The position numbers and the translations under genes were made by a program. The notes below the pieces were generated by a model. The model was given only the letters and a program-made list of their open reading frames with translations. It did not search any database and had not been told where the DNA came from. 64,000 bases of DNA from Hirschia sp964352025 (GTDB lineage: Bacteria > Pseudomonadota > Alphaproteobacteria > Caulobacterales > Hyphomonadaceae), in contig CAYGPZ010000001.1 in NCBI GenBank assembly GCA_964352025.1, forward strand, positions 1-64,000. Direction: 5' to 3'. The number at the start of each line of letters is the position of its first letter. Within the stretch, counting starts at the first letter, position 1. Below are positions 1-9,231 of this stretch, one piece after another.

Positions 1-10
1 GCGTAAAAAA

Positions 11-87
11 TGGCGCACCCAAGAGGATTCGAACCTCTGACCTCTGCCTTCGGAGGGCAGCGCTCTATCCAGCTGAGCTATGGGTGC
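11..87 (-). tRNA. tRNA-Arg (anticodon CCG)
   Basis: The reverse complement folds as a standard cloverleaf. A 7-bp acceptor stem (GCACCCA with TGGGTGC) is followed by discriminator G and an encoded CCA. The D arm contains AGCTCAGCTGGATAGAGC, and the T arm contains the GGTTCGAATCC signature. The anticodon stem CTGCC/GGCAG encloses loop CTCCGAA, so the anticodon is CCG, which reads the arginine codon CGG. It lies downstream of the XRE regulator gene on the same strand. Confidence 0.96.
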
Positions 88-194
88 GTATTTCAGTGGA
101 ATGTTTGGCACTATCCGCACCAACAATCAATATACCCTCACGACTAATTCAAACTCACATCTGTGTAGTCGCAAGGGGAATATCGATTTAATCG

Positions 195-620
195 CTAAGC
201 AGACTTTTCAGTATCGGTGAAAGCTTCTGCTGAATTACGGACCATGGTCAGTATAGACTGACGTAGTTTCGGGTCCGGAATAGATTGAAACGCAACAACC
301 AAATCAACTGCATCTGCATCGATTAGACCTGTTAAGGCCTGATCTTTATCGCTTTCAGCAAAAGTTCGGTTCATAGCTTCGTCCATTTCTTCAACACCCA
401 TGAAGAAATAACTGATTGTCGTGTCTAGGACACGAGACATTTCAAAAAGACGTCCTGCGGAAATACGGTTTACACCTTTTTCGTATTTTTGAATTTGTTG
501 GAATGTCAGACCTAGAAGTTCCCCCAACTTCTCTTGACTGAAGTTCAACTCGCGTCGCCGCCAGCGGACCCGTCGTCCAACATGTTTATCGATTGTATTC
601 GGTAGCTTATTCTCAGACAT
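195..620 (-). CDS. XRE-family helix-turn-helix transcriptional regulator
   Basis: This 141-residue cytoplasmic DNA-binding protein has a Cro/CI-type HTH at about residues 14-73. The helix pair SQEKLGELLGLTFQQIQKYE (28-47) carries the usual scaffold and recognition helices. The C-terminal half is acidic and has no recognised domain. An XRE gene directly after lnt is a common alphaproteobacterial arrangement, usually followed by metK; here a tRNA-Arg follows instead. The ATG start is preceded only by a weak AAGTG-like ribosome site. The target genes cannot be told from the sequence. The family call is firm and the regulatory role is unknown. Confidence 0.9.
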   Translation of the reverse strand: MSENKLPNTIDKHVGRRVRWRRRELNFSQEKLGELLGLTFQQIQKYEKGVNRISAGRLFEMSRVLDTTISYFFMGVEEMDEAMNRTFAESDKDQALTGLIDADAVDLVVAFQSIPDPKLRQSILTMVRNSAEAFTDTEKSA

Positions 621-737
621 TAATCACACTTTATATAGCCGCTGCCCCCGCACACAGCAGTCCGAAGATACATAGGGGAAACCCTAGCTCAAGATCCTTT
701 TTCCACATGATATTGGCTAAAATGTCAACCTAAAGCT

Positions 738-2438
738 TTATTCTCGAGGTAAAGTTATCCAGCCAATTACAAGTAGAAACAGCAATCCAAATACAAATAA
801 TTCTCTTGTTTTACTGTAGAGAGTTGGCGGTAAAGCACTGGGAATATTTGCGTCTAATATACGTGATTTCCATCCCTTTGGATCACTCGGGTAATCAACA
901 AAATCTGGTGCTTTTGCAGCAGCGGATACCCGTCCGTATGCATCCACTAATCCAGACACACCCCTAGAGGCTACTCGCGCCATTGGTAACCCCTCCTCTA
1001 TGGACCTATACTTGGCATGCTCGAAATGCTGATAAGGAGCCCACAAGGGGCCAAACCAAGCATCAATTGATATATTCACTATCCACTCTGCACGCTCATA
1101 TCCTGTATCCAACGCAACATAATCGACATCGGTTTCTTCATCTCTTTTGGGAAGCAAACCAGGAAACAATGCCTCATAACAAATCAGGGGCTGGAAATCA
1201 GGAATTCCTTCCACAGATAATGGTGCTGGAACGGGGCCCGCTTCAAAGCCCGCTTCCGCAATTTGCTGCAAAGCCTTGATCCCGATTACAGACGCGAGTT
1301 TCTTGAAAGGCACCATTTCTCCAAAAGGAACCAAACGGTGCTTTTTATATATAGCTTCAGCAACCGGACTATCAGATGATAGGACCGCCATGGAATTATA
1401 CCATTTGGGTGGATGTTGCTGCCGATTTACAAAGCTGGTTCCAACAATAAGTTTGCGTGCACCTAAGTTCTCAAACACCGGATCCAATGCGTCGGGGTAT
1501 TGTAATAACGCATATGGCACTGCCCCTTCGGGCCAAATAACGATCCGCGGGGATTGCCCATCATCGGGTTCTGTTAACTGTAAATATCGGCGCAATACCA
1601 ACGGGCGGACTTCGGGTTTGAATTTTTCACCTTGAGGCACACCTACGTCAACAAGACGAACCCTTGGCCCCACGGCTTCGGTTTCTGCATCGCTTAACCG
1701 ATGCGATCCCCACCCCCAAGCAATACCAAAAATCACGGCAGCAAATATGATCGGCATTGATCGACCAACTGTACCCATTTTAGCGTCGACTTGTGACCGT
1801 CCATCACACAATGCTGCCGGTGCGGCGAAGAAAAGAAGTGTTAGGACGCTTAGTCCCCAAACTCCAAATATCGATGCTGTCTGTGAAACAGCCCCACCCG
1901 GCTGCCAAACCATTGCGGGAATATTCCATGGAAACCCACCAAACAAATGGCCGCGTATCCACTCCGCGATAAATATCGTGAGCGCAAATAGCATCACGCG
2001 CGCAGGTCCGGGAGACCAAAAATTGACAGCTAACCTAACAATAATGGCCCATATCAACGCCAGCCCAAGTGGCAATAACATGGACATCCATACCAGTGCA
2101 GCGTGCGCTTTTGCATCTACCAAAAAAGCAAAGGCTACCCAGTGAAAACCCACTCCAAATTGCCCGAACGCAAATAAAAGCGTTCGCCAGAAAGCGGCTG
2201 ACCGGGCATTTGGCTGACGGGTTGCGCCATCTAACAGCCAGATAAATCCGACTAAGCCAACCATCATCATTGGCCAGAAATTGAGCGGAGCAAATGCGAG
2301 GTTAGAGATTGCTCCTAAAATAAAGCAAACAATTAGCGCTTTTGTGCCACTCAATGCATTGAGAATATCATAGGGTTTCGCAAGGAAATTCCCACTTGGC
2401 GCGAATTGAACATCCTTAGGCACAAATTTCTCAAACAT
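738..2438 (-). CDS. lnt: Apolipoprotein N-acyltransferase Lnt
   Basis: Inner-membrane enzyme that transfers a third acyl chain from phospholipid to the N-terminal cysteine of diacylated lipoproteins, the last step of lipoprotein maturation. The 566-residue protein has several hydrophobic segments in the first 250 residues and a final one near the C-terminus. Between them is a periplasmic nitrilase-like domain. The expected Glu-Lys-Cys triad is visible: E304 in WPEGAVPY, a lysine at 365/366 in KKHRLVPFGE, and C420 in PLICYEALFP. It follows corC by 20 bases, as in other alphaproteobacteria, and is probably in the miaB-phoH-ybeY-corC-lnt operon. Several putative lipoproteins elsewhere in the window (LppC, BON, cyclophilin) would be its substrates. 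Confidence 0.97.
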   Translation of the reverse strand: MFEKFVPKDVQFAPSGNFLAKPYDILNALSGTKALIVCFILGAISNLAFAPLNFWPMMMVGLVGFIWLLDGATRQPNARSAAFWRTLLFAFGQFGVGFHWVAFAFLVDAKAHAALVWMSMLLPLGLALIWAIIVRLAVNFWSPGPARVMLFALTIFIAEWIRGHLFGGFPWNIPAMVWQPGGAVSQTASIFGVWGLSVLTLLFFAAPAALCDGRSQVDAKMGTVGRSMPIIFAAVIFGIAWGWGSHRLSDAETEAVGPRVRLVDVGVPQGEKFKPEVRPLVLRRYLQLTEPDDGQSPRIVIWPEGAVPYALLQYPDALDPVFENLGARKLIVGTSFVNRQQHPPKWYNSMAVLSSDSPVAEAIYKKHRLVPFGEMVPFKKLASVIGIKALQQIAEAGFEAGPVPAPLSVEGIPDFQPLICYEALFPGLLPKRDEETDVDYVALDTGYERAEWIVNISIDAWFGPLWAPYQHFEHAKYRSIEEGLPMARVASRGVSGLVDAYGRVSAAAKAPDFVDYPSDPKGWKSRILDANIPSALPPTLYSKTRELFVFGLLFLLVIGWITLPRE

Positions 2439-2458
2439 AGTCGTCCTCGAACTACGCC

Positions 2459-3379
2459 TCAGCTTGTTGCCTTGGCTTCCTCACTCATTTCCTTCTTGGT
2501 AGCAGGTGTATGGGGCATTCCGCAACGCACGCGCAGCTTTTTGATACGCCTTGGGTCTGCTTCCATCACTTCAAAAGCGACATTTTCTGGGTGTAAAACG
2601 ATTTCGCCTCGTTGGGGAACTCGGCCAGCAAGGGCAAATACGAGCCCACCAAGCGTATCAATCTCGTCTTCATAGTCAGGCAATGCCAATGAAAGATCGG
2701 ACTCAGCTTCGAAATCTTCAATTTCAGTACGTGCGTTTGCTTCCCAAACACCGGGTCCACGAAGTACGAAATGAGCATCTTCCTCATCATGTTCGTCTTC
2801 AATATCACCAACTATCTGTTCAACGAGGTCTTCTAGTGTCACGAGACCGTCGGTTCCGCCATATTCATCTACAACAAGTGCCAAGTGAATACGAGACGTT
2901 TGCATTTTGACGAGCAAAACAGGAAGGCGCATCGATGCCGGAACAAACAAAATCTCGCGTTTTATTTTCGCCAACAGTTTTTCATCGGCCATTGAATCAA
3001 TGCTTTCTTCTTTAGAAAGCTCAGCGACCAAATCCTTGATATGGACCAACCCAATTGGGTCATCCAATGCGTCTCTATAGACTGGCAAACGAGAATGCGA
3101 CTCTTCGGTAAATATTTTCAGCAAGTCTTCAACAGTCGTATCGACTTGAACTGCTTTAATTTCCACACGGGGAATCATCACATCTGAAACCGTAGCAGTT
3201 TCAAATTCAGATACGCGCAATCGCATTTCCGAAGGTGATGGCGTTGGCGAACTCTCGTCTTCAGCCAAACTATCAACGCTCTTTCTCTGTCCGGATCCAG
3301 AGAACAAGTTGGTCACTTTTGAGAAGATACCATCGTCAACACGATTGCTCTTCTCGGTACTCGATTCATCATCGGGCAT
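2459..3379 (-). CDS. corC: CorC/TlyC-type CBS-pair protein
   Basis: A 306-residue protein related to the CorC/HlyC family linked to magnesium and cobalt efflux. A charged Ser-rich N-terminal stretch (about 1-55) precedes two CBS domains (about 62-190). A C-terminal CorC_HlyC transporter-associated domain follows (about 205-290), including the LVTLEDLVEQIVGDIEDEHD region. It has no DUF21 membrane domain, so it is the soluble form. It begins two bases after the ybeY stop, which suggests coupled translation. The alphaproteobacterial order ybeY-corC-lnt supports the call. Whether it acts in ion transport or in another envelope role is not settled for this soluble subgroup. Confidence 0.9.
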   Translation of the reverse strand: MPDDESSTEKSNRVDDGIFSKVTNLFSGSGQRKSVDSLAEDESSPTPSPSEMRLRVSEFETATVSDVMIPRVEIKAVQVDTTVEDLLKIFTEESHSRLPVYRDALDDPIGLVHIKDLVAELSKEESIDSMADEKLLAKIKREILFVPASMRLPVLLVKMQTSRIHLALVVDEYGGTDGLVTLEDLVEQIVGDIEDEHDEEDAHFVLRGPGVWEANARTEIEDFEAESDLSLALPDYEDEIDTLGGLVFALAGRVPQRGEIVLHPENVAFEVMEADPRRIKKLRVRCGMPHTPATKKEMSEEAKATS

Positions 3380-3381
3380 GT

Positions 3382-3867
3382 CTATGCCGCATCTCCATAT
3401 GGGTCTGGCAATCCAAGCGGTGCAAGAATTTTTGCCTCCAACCCTTCCATTTTTTTCGCATCATCTTCTGAGATGTGGTCAAACCCCACAAGATGCAAGA
3501 AGCCATGAACTAAAAGATGCATCACATGCAACTGAAAGTCACGCCCCAGTTTATCAGAATCCACCTTTGCAACGTCTAGGCCAATTGCAATATCACCTAA
3601 AAAAGGTTGCATCCCTGGCAAGGACGCCCCTTCGGCAGGAAAGGACAACACATCTGTAGGCTTATCTTTTCCGCGCCATTTGGAGTTCAACGCGTGCATT
3701 TCAGTGTCATTGGTGAGCAATACTTCTACCAACCCACTTTCACCAGCTCCACCGCCAGCGGCTTCTAACGCGCGTTCAACGATCTCGCTTATCTCTGGAA
3801 TTTCAGAATTCCATTGTTCTTCTTCAATACGCAGATCTACAGATATCAAGACAGTTGGATCAGACAT
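3382..3867 (-). CDS. ybeY: Endoribonuclease YbeY (rRNA maturation)
   Basis: Single-strand-specific metallo-endoribonuclease needed for 16S rRNA 3'-end maturation and ribosome quality control. The 161-residue protein carries the zinc-binding motif HGFLHLVGFDH (residues 121-131), with ligands H121, H125 and H131. The open frame extends upstream into phoH, but the ATG at 3867 was chosen. It lies one base after the phoH TAA, has an AAGG site just upstream, and begins at the usual family N-terminus. The long upstream version would add 22 unlike residues. It is translationally coupled to phoH, the usual partner. Confidence 0.95.
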   Translation of the reverse strand: MSDPTVLISVDLRIEEEQWNSEIPEISEIVERALEAAGGGAGESGLVEVLLTNDTEMHALNSKWRGKDKPTDVLSFPAEGASLPGMQPFLGDIAIGLDVAKVDSDKLGRDFQLHVMHLLVHGFLHLVGFDHISEDDAKKMEGLEAKILAPLGLPDPYGDAA

Positions 3868-3868
3868 T

Positions 3869-4876
3869 TTAGCCTTGCTCATCTTTGTCATAGGCAGAAA
3901 CAATACGTGCAACCAAGTCATGACGTACGACATCTTTAGTCGTTAAAGCAGCTTGAGAAACCCCTTCAACGCCGTCGAGAATTTTCATCCCATGCGCAAG
4001 ACCTGATGGAGACCGATTAGGCAAATCAGTTTGAGATGGATCACCCGTCACGACCATACGCGAACCACGGCCCAACCTTGTCAAAACCATCTTCATTTGA
4101 GGAATCGTTGCGTTCTGCGCTTCATCAATAATGACAAACGCATTTTTCAACGTCCGCCCGCGCATAAACGCTAATGGTGCAACTTCAATTTCCTTGCGTT
4201 CCTTACGGCGTATAACCTCTTGAACTCCAAGCAATTCATCCAAGGCATCCCAAATGGGAAGCATATAAGGGTCAACCTTATCTTCCAAAGCACCTGGTAA
4301 AAACCCTAACTGTTCACCCGCTTCTACTGCCGGGCGCGCAACAATCAGTCGCTCGCGTTTACCCGATTTAAGTTCAGAGGCACCAATTGCGACCGCAAGA
4401 AAGGTCTTACCCGTTCCTGCAGGACCAGTTCCGAAAACCAATCCAGCCTCATCATCCTTTAGTTTTTTTAGGTATTCTCTCTGACCACTTGTCTGCGGTG
4501 TAATTGGCTTGTTCAAGCCAGAAATAATCTCACCACCATTCACAGAAGTTGGTAAAGCATCGTCCCGAACAAGGCGAATAACACCCTCAAGCTCAAACGC
4601 TGAAGGGTCCGCACCCGCTTCCACGCGATCTGAAAAAGCAATTAATGCTTGTTCTGCCAGTGCAGGGCCCTGCCCCTCACCATCGACACGAATTTCACCA
4701 CCCTGACTTTCAACCTTTAGGTCAAAATCAGCGAGTTGGAGTTCCAAGGCTTGCAAATTCCTATGACCCGGCCCGCACAGATCGCGTAAACGCTTACTGT
4801 CTTCCATTTTGAAAGTGCGCGTCGATCTGTTTGCGCTCTTAGCTCTATTCTTCGAAGCCGTTTTTTTTACACTCAA
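3869..4876 (-). CDS. phoH: PhoH-like ATPase
   Basis: Cytoplasmic P-loop ATPase of the PhoH/YbeZ family, functionally tied to YbeY in RNA metabolism. The 335-residue protein has a Walker A motif GTGPAGTGKT (about 149-158) and a Walker B motif in FVIIDEAQN (about 250). A KH-like N-terminal part precedes them. The only start that keeps the whole conserved N-terminus is a TTG at 4876. The first in-frame ATG (4807) begins just inside the conserved region, after RTFK. The first 23 residues are Lys/Arg-rich. The TTG start is therefore likely but not proven. miaB ends 13 bases upstream and ybeY starts one base after the stop. Confidence 0.92.
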   Translation of the reverse strand: MSVKKTASKNRAKSANRSTRTFKMEDSKRLRDLCGPGHRNLQALELQLADFDLKVESQGGEIRVDGEGQGPALAEQALIAFSDRVEAGADPSAFELEGVIRLVRDDALPTSVNGGEIISGLNKPITPQTSGQREYLKKLKDDEAGLVFGTGPAGTGKTFLAVAIGASELKSGKRERLIVARPAVEAGEQLGFLPGALEDKVDPYMLPIWDALDELLGVQEVIRRKERKEIEVAPLAFMRGRTLKNAFVIIDEAQNATIPQMKMVLTRLGRGSRMVVTGDPSQTDLPNRSPSGLAHGMKILDGVEGVSQAALTTKDVVRHDLVARIVSAYDKDEQG

Positions 4877-4889
4877 GCCTAATGTCTCT

Positions 4890-6248
4890 TTATTTGGAAC
4901 TTAACTCACCGGTGAGCGAGCTTAGGGTAGCATCTACAATTTCAACATCTACGATTTGACCAATCAAATGCTGAGCATTCTGAACATGCACTGATTGCAA
5001 GTAAGGTGATTTACCCAATGCCTGACCTTCAAGCTTTCCGTTATGAGTAAATAACACTGGAATAGTTTTTCCAATTTGTTGTCTATTAAAATCGGTAGTC
5101 TGTTCACGAATTAAAGCTTGCAAGCGTTGCAAACGTTCATCCTTCACATCTTCATCAACTTGACCAAACATTTCTGCCCCAGGTGTTCCCGGACGGCGTG
5201 AATATTTAAATGAATATGCAGACGCATATTTCACTTCTCTGACCAAATCCATTGTCGCTTCAAAGTCTTCATCTGTCTCGCCGGGGAAACCCACGATAAA
5301 GTCAGATGCAAGTGCAACATCCGGACACTGCTGTCGAACTTTGCGCATGGTTTCAATATATTCCTCAGCCGTGTGGCTTCGGTTCATAGCTTTTAAGACT
5401 TTATTTGACCCAGCCTGCACGGGTAGGTGAAAATACGGCATCAAAACATCGAGTTCGCCATATGCTGAGATCAGATCATCATCCATGTCTTTTGGGTGAG
5501 ATGTCGTAAAACGTAGACGCTCCAGACCGCCAATTTTGGCTAAATGCCTTAAAAGTTGGCCAAGCCCCCACTCTGAACCATCACCATCAGGCGACGCACC
5601 GTGGAAAGCATTTACGTTTTGTCCCAGTAAAGTGATCTCTTTTACACCTTGTGACGCCAGACCACGCACTTCAGCGACGATAGCATCAACATTACGAGAA
5701 TACTCAGCTCCACGCGTGTAAGGTACAACACAGAAAGTACAAAATTTATCGCACCCTTCCTGAATGGATACCAATGCAGAATTTCCATCTGCTTCGCGTT
5801 CAATCGGCAAAGCATCAAACTTCTCTTCAACATCAAATTCTGTCTCGAGAACATCACCCGTCTGACGCGATACTTTTGCAATCATCTCAGGTAATTTGTG
5901 ATAGCTTTGCGGCCCTAGCACGAGGTCAACAGCAGGCTGCCGGCGCATAATCTCAGCACCCTCTGCCTGAGCAACACACCCTGCAACAGCGATAGTCATT
6001 TTACCGCCTGTATCAGCTTTCATCCGTTTTAACTGCCCTAGTTCGGAAAAGACTTTTTCAGTCGCCTTTTCGCGAATATGGCAGGTGTTAAGCACGACAA
6101 GGTCTGCACCTTCCGGCGCATCTGTCGGGGCGTATCCAAGAGGTTTTAAAACGTCCTTCATACGATCGGAATCGTAGACGTTCATTTGGCAACCATATGT
6201 TTTGATAAAAAGCTTTTTAGGGCTAGTCTGCAGTGTCTCTTTAGTCAT
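4890..6248 (-). CDS. miaB: tRNA-2-methylthio-N6-dimethylallyladenosine synthase MiaB
   Basis: Radical-SAM methylthiotransferase that adds the 2-methylthio group to i6A37 in tRNAs reading UNN codons. The 452-residue protein shows the full architecture. The N-terminal UPF0004 domain has cluster cysteines C20, C56 and C91. The radical-SAM cluster is C166-x3-C170-x2-C173 in EGCDKFCTFC. A C-terminal TRAM-like region follows. The start ATG precedes the typical KLFIKTYGCQMN. A 101-base gap separates it from fur; phoH follows after 13 bases. A downstream gene for YbeY/PhoH is the usual setting. Confidence 0.97.
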   Translation of the reverse strand: MTKETLQTSPKKLFIKTYGCQMNVYDSDRMKDVLKPLGYAPTDAPEGADLVVLNTCHIREKATEKVFSELGQLKRMKADTGGKMTIAVAGCVAQAEGAEIMRRQPAVDLVLGPQSYHKLPEMIAKVSRQTGDVLETEFDVEEKFDALPIEREADGNSALVSIQEGCDKFCTFCVVPYTRGAEYSRNVDAIVAEVRGLASQGVKEITLLGQNVNAFHGASPDGDGSEWGLGQLLRHLAKIGGLERLRFTTSHPKDMDDDLISAYGELDVLMPYFHLPVQAGSNKVLKAMNRSHTAEEYIETMRKVRQQCPDVALASDFIVGFPGETDEDFEATMDLVREVKYASAYSFKYSRRPGTPGAEMFGQVDEDVKDERLQRLQALIREQTTDFNRQQIGKTIPVLFTHNGKLEGQALGKSPYLQSVHVQNAQHLIGQIVDVEIVDATLSSLTGELSSK

Positions 6249-6349
6249 GGGGCTGGGTTATGCCCTAAAACCAACAAATACGCTAGGAGATTCCACGCTT
6301 GATCAGCAAGGAATTTCATTCAAACTAAATTTTATTAAAAGTGGGCGTT

Positions 6350-6760
6350 CTATTTTTCAGCGTCATCGATAGGAACAGCATATAGCTCCAACCGGTGATC
6401 AACCAATTTATAGCCCAGTTTACGCGCGATTTCTTCTTGAAGACGTTCAATCTCTTCATTCACAAATTCAATCACTTCACCTGATTTTACATCAATAAGG
6501 TGATCATGGTGACCTGCACCAGCTTCTTCATAACGGGCACGCCCGTCTCGAAAGTCTAACCGCTCTATAATGTCATATTCTTCAAACAAGCGGACAGTAC
6601 GATAGACGGTCGCAAGTGAAATATTGTCGTCGATTGCAGATGCACGGTGATGTAATTCTTCTGCATCTGGGTGATCTTTCGCGTCAGACAAAACTCTAGC
6701 TATAACGCGGCGCTGCTCAGTCATTCGCAGGCCTTTTTCGATACAACGTTTCTCAATCAT
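6350..6760 (-). CDS. fur: Fur/Mur-family metal-responsive repressor
   Basis: A 136-residue DNA-binding regulator of iron (or manganese) homeostasis. The winged-helix N-terminus (about 12-75) contains SLATVYRTVRLFEE. The dimerisation domain has the metal-binding HHDHLID (84-90) and downstream VDHRLELY. The C-terminal CxxC zinc pair of the E. coli type is absent; the only cysteine is C6. This is common in alphaproteobacterial Fur/Mur proteins, so whether it senses iron or manganese cannot be decided here. A GAGGTG ribosome site lies just upstream of the ATG. The position next to miaB is conserved in the class. Confidence 0.93.
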   Translation of the reverse strand: MIEKRCIEKGLRMTEQRRVIARVLSDAKDHPDAEELHHRASAIDDNISLATVYRTVRLFEEYDIIERLDFRDGRARYEEAGAGHHDHLIDVKSGEVIEFVNEEIERLQEEIARKLGYKLVDHRLELYAVPIDDAEK

Positions 6761-6850
6761 GACGCACCTCTATCTTATCTGCTAATTGGTATGATCGCAT
6801 CGAGCTAAATTGTCCAGTCAAGGTCGGGTGAGAGTGACGGGTATTCACGT

Positions 6851-7330
6851 CTATATCTGCAAGCTTCCGATTTTTGCGGAATAGATAATGGCGTCTATAC
6901 GTTCATTATTTTGTTTTTTATAATATTTTTTTCTAACACCCACTTTTGTAAACCCTAGACCTTCATAAAATGAAATTGCGCTAGCATTATCGGCCTCAAC
7001 TTCAAGAAGCCAATTTTTGTCGATGCTTTGGGGTGAAACCGAATCAAATTCTTGCAATAAACGCGTCGCCAACCCCTTTCTCCTGAAGTCGGAATGAGTT
7101 GCAATTGTTAGAATTTCTAGGGCATCACCAGTATCCATAACCAATATTAAAGCAGCTGGAATATTGTCTATTTTTAATAGGTATCCGGAGTTTGCTGATC
7201 GATTTAGTAGGTCGTCAAACTCGCTTATTTTCCAATATTTTTCAAAACAATTTTTATGAATTTCGGCCAAGACATCGCTATCGCTGGCAGATGTAGGAAC
7301 AATGACAATGTTTGATTTTCCAGCATTCAC
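6851..7330 (-). CDS. rimI: RimI-like GNAT N-acetyltransferase
   Basis: A 159-residue GNAT-fold protein, most likely the acetyltransferase paired with TsaB (RimI acetylates ribosomal protein S18 in E. coli). The acetyl-CoA loop is visible as HSDFRRKGLATRLL (about 93-106), followed by the conserved NASAISFYEGLGF near residue 125. It starts at a GTG that overlaps the tsaB stop (GTGA), so translation is coupled. Its coding sequence looks more AT-rich than its neighbours. It could act on another substrate, since GNAT specificity is hard to read from sequence. Confidence 0.87.
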   Translation of the reverse strand: MNAGKSNIVIVPTSASDSDVLAEIHKNCFEKYWKISEFDDLLNRSANSGYLLKIDNIPAALILVMDTGDALEILTIATHSDFRRKGLATRLLQEFDSVSPQSIDKNWLLEVEADNASAISFYEGLGFTKVGVRKKYYKKQNNERIDAIIYSAKIGSLQI

Positions 7331-7959
7331 TTTTTGGGTGCCATTGGCACAGCATCAGGTGCTCTCACATATTGAGGGTTAGCAGAAAAACTGTCTGCAT
7401 TACTCATATCCGCTGCAATTCGGACCGCATTTTCTAGCTTCATATCAGCCTCTGAAAATTCGATTCCCTCGATACTCTCCAAACCCAAACCGAAAATCTG
7501 ATCATGTTTTGCAGATAATTCTAGCAAGCGAGCCACATTCGCCTCTTCAGGCTCCGCGTTTTTAATACCGTTTGCAAAACTCTGCACCCACCAGCTTAAA
7601 TCAGGCAATCGTCTTTTAGCTGGTAAAGCAATGAGTGTGCTTTCTGAAGAACCCAAGGGTAATGATGCTTCTAAGCTGGATACGCCAATAACCGGAATGT
7701 CTAATGCCAAACCCAGTCCTCGCGCAAATGCAACGCCCACACGAACACCCGTGAACGACCCCGGCCCAGCAATAACAACGATGCTCCCTATGTCATCATA
7801 GGTGACACCAGCATCATTGACCGCTTTTTGTGTACAGATAGCTAAGCGAACGTCATGACCTTTCGACATAGTTTCTACGATATGTGAAAGGTTGGTTTGA
7901 GCATCAAAAACGCCCGCTTCACACGCTTGGCCAATAGTACTTAAAGCTAAAACACGCAT
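7327..7959 (-). CDS. tsaB: tRNA threonylcarbamoyladenosine biosynthesis protein TsaB
   Basis: Partner of TsaD in the complex that makes the universal t6A37 modification of ANN-decoding tRNAs. The 210-residue ASKHA-fold protein opens with MRVLALSTIG and contains the typical IAGPGSFTGVRVGVAFARGL (about 67-86). The usual family length is about 210-230 residues. It starts ten bases after the nfuA stop and overlaps rimI by one base set (GTGA), consistent with one transcription unit nfuA-tsaB-rimI. TsaD, TsaC and TsaE are not in the window. Confidence 0.95.
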   Translation of the reverse strand: MRVLALSTIGQACEAGVFDAQTNLSHIVETMSKGHDVRLAICTQKAVNDAGVTYDDIGSIVVIAGPGSFTGVRVGVAFARGLGLALDIPVIGVSSLEASLPLGSSESTLIALPAKRRLPDLSWWVQSFANGIKNAEPEEANVARLLELSAKHDQIFGLGLESIEGIEFSEADMKLENAVRIAADMSNADSFSANPQYVRAPDAVPMAPKK

Positions 7960-7968
7960 TCAAAATGC

Positions 7969-8541
7969 CTAAACAGCTGCCGCTTCGACCGCCAATACTT
8001 CTGGCACGTAATGGCGTAGCATATTTTCGATACCATTTTTCAGTGTCATTGTTGAAGATGGGCAACCCGCACATGCACCACGCATTTGGAGTGTCACAAC
8101 GCCAGTGTCAGCATCAAATTTCTCAAACACAATATCACCGCCATCATTCGCCACAGCCGGACGCACGCGGGTTTCAATCAGTTCTTTGATCTCGGCGACG
8201 ATTTCTGCAGTTTCACCCTCATACACAATTTCTTCTTTAGGTTCAGGGTCACTCATATCAGCAAGCACAGGCATGCCAGATACAAAATGATCCATAATGG
8301 CAGCTAACGCTTGCGGCTTTAAAACCGCCCAATCGGTTTCAGGTGTTTTTGTCAAAGACACAAAATCACTGCCAAGAAAAACTGTCTTCACGCCTTTTAG
8401 CGTAAACAAAAAGGCAGCCAAAGGAGAGACACTGGCTTCTTTTTCATTCTGAAATTCATACGGCGTACGCGGGGAGATCTCCCGACCCGGTAAAAACTTC
8501 AAAGTCTCAGGGTTTGGCGTCGCTTCTGTTTGAATGAACAT
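7969..8541 (-). CDS. nfuA: NfuA-type Fe-S cluster carrier protein
   Basis: Scaffold or carrier that delivers [4Fe-4S] clusters to apo-proteins such as MiaB and radical-SAM enzymes. The 190-residue protein has an N-terminal Nfu_N domain starting MFIQTEATPNPETLKFLPG. Its C-terminal NifU domain has the cluster-binding pair C157-x2-C160 in GACAGCPSS. The start at 8541 is chosen over an in-frame ATG 54 bases upstream, because an AAGGAG ribosome site sits just before it and all homologues begin at this point. tsaB follows after 10 bases. Confidence 0.96.
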   Translation of the reverse strand: MFIQTEATPNPETLKFLPGREISPRTPYEFQNEKEASVSPLAAFLFTLKGVKTVFLGSDFVSLTKTPETDWAVLKPQALAAIMDHFVSGMPVLADMSDPEPKEEIVYEGETAEIVAEIKELIETRVRPAVANDGGDIVFEKFDADTGVVTLQMRGACAGCPSSTMTLKNGIENMLRHYVPEVLAVEAAAV

Positions 8542-8632
8542 GTGATCAGTCTCCTTATTGAGCACTGAAATGGCCCTTTTGACCGTGAAAAACAAGAGCT
8601 TTTACGTAATTTCCAACCTAAACAGTAGGATA

Positions 8633-9133
8633 TTAGTGTTCAGCTCCGCCCATTTCATCTAATTCAGCGTCGGTCAGATTTCCTGGGATAATTGTAATCG
8701 CCATTGGACGATCTGTCAGAGACTTTCCTCGACCAATGCGCGAAACCAATGGTCCGGGACCGCTTCTACCTGCGCTTGCGCCCAAAACAAGGACCTTTAT
8801 GGAGTCGTCAGCGTTCGTAATTTTACTGAGTGCGGCCTCTGGCTTACCTTCTTCAACAATCACCTCAGGATCTATATCAACGCGGTCTTTCACCATTCTA
8901 GCTATGGATTGAGTCTCAGCGAGAGCCGTATCCAAAGCCTCGGTCCGCATATCCTCATCTAGGCCGCGCCAATGTCCCATGCCAGTAACTTGAACTGCTT
9001 TCAATATCACCAAACCGGCACCAACACGTTTAGCGCGCATAGCCGCAAACAATATTGCAGAAAAACACTCTTGCGATTCATCTGCCAAAGTCAAAAATTT
9101 ACGTGTTAAAGCCATGTCCCGTAAGCGCCCCAT
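8633..9133 (-). CDS. Universal stress protein (UspA family)
   Basis: A 166-residue single-domain USP. The ATP-binding signature G-x2-G-x9-G-(S/T) is present in LVLGASAGRSGPGPLVSRIG followed by RGKS, so it is probably an ATP-binding type. A second in-frame ATG at 9115 (MALTRKFLTLADES) starts directly at the first beta strand and has an ACGGGA-like site upstream. It may be the true start, giving 160 residues. A usp gene between trpS and nfuA is typical of alphaproteobacteria. The exact cellular role is unknown. Confidence 0.9.
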   Translation of the reverse strand: MGRLRDMALTRKFLTLADESQECFSAILFAAMRAKRVGAGLVILKAVQVTGMGHWRGLDEDMRTEALDTALAETQSIARMVKDRVDIDPEVIVEEGKPEAALSKITNADDSIKVLVLGASAGRSGPGPLVSRIGRGKSLTDRPMAITIIPGNLTDAELDEMGGAEH

Positions 9134-9231
9134 CTAATGCGTAGCGTCAATAATCCGTTTCCGGACCTTTCTTCAGTCTATTAGAATGTAGCACGCATTT
9201 AAAAATATGCGACGGTGCCGCTATAAAAAGT

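Noticed and set aside
983..2145. Plus-strand open frames opposite lnt
   Set aside because: They mirror a strongly supported lnt gene, have no ribosome sites and no recognisable domains.
8542..8595. Longer NfuA start
   Set aside because: The AAGGAG site and the conserved MFIQTEATPNPETLKF start mark the ATG at 8541.
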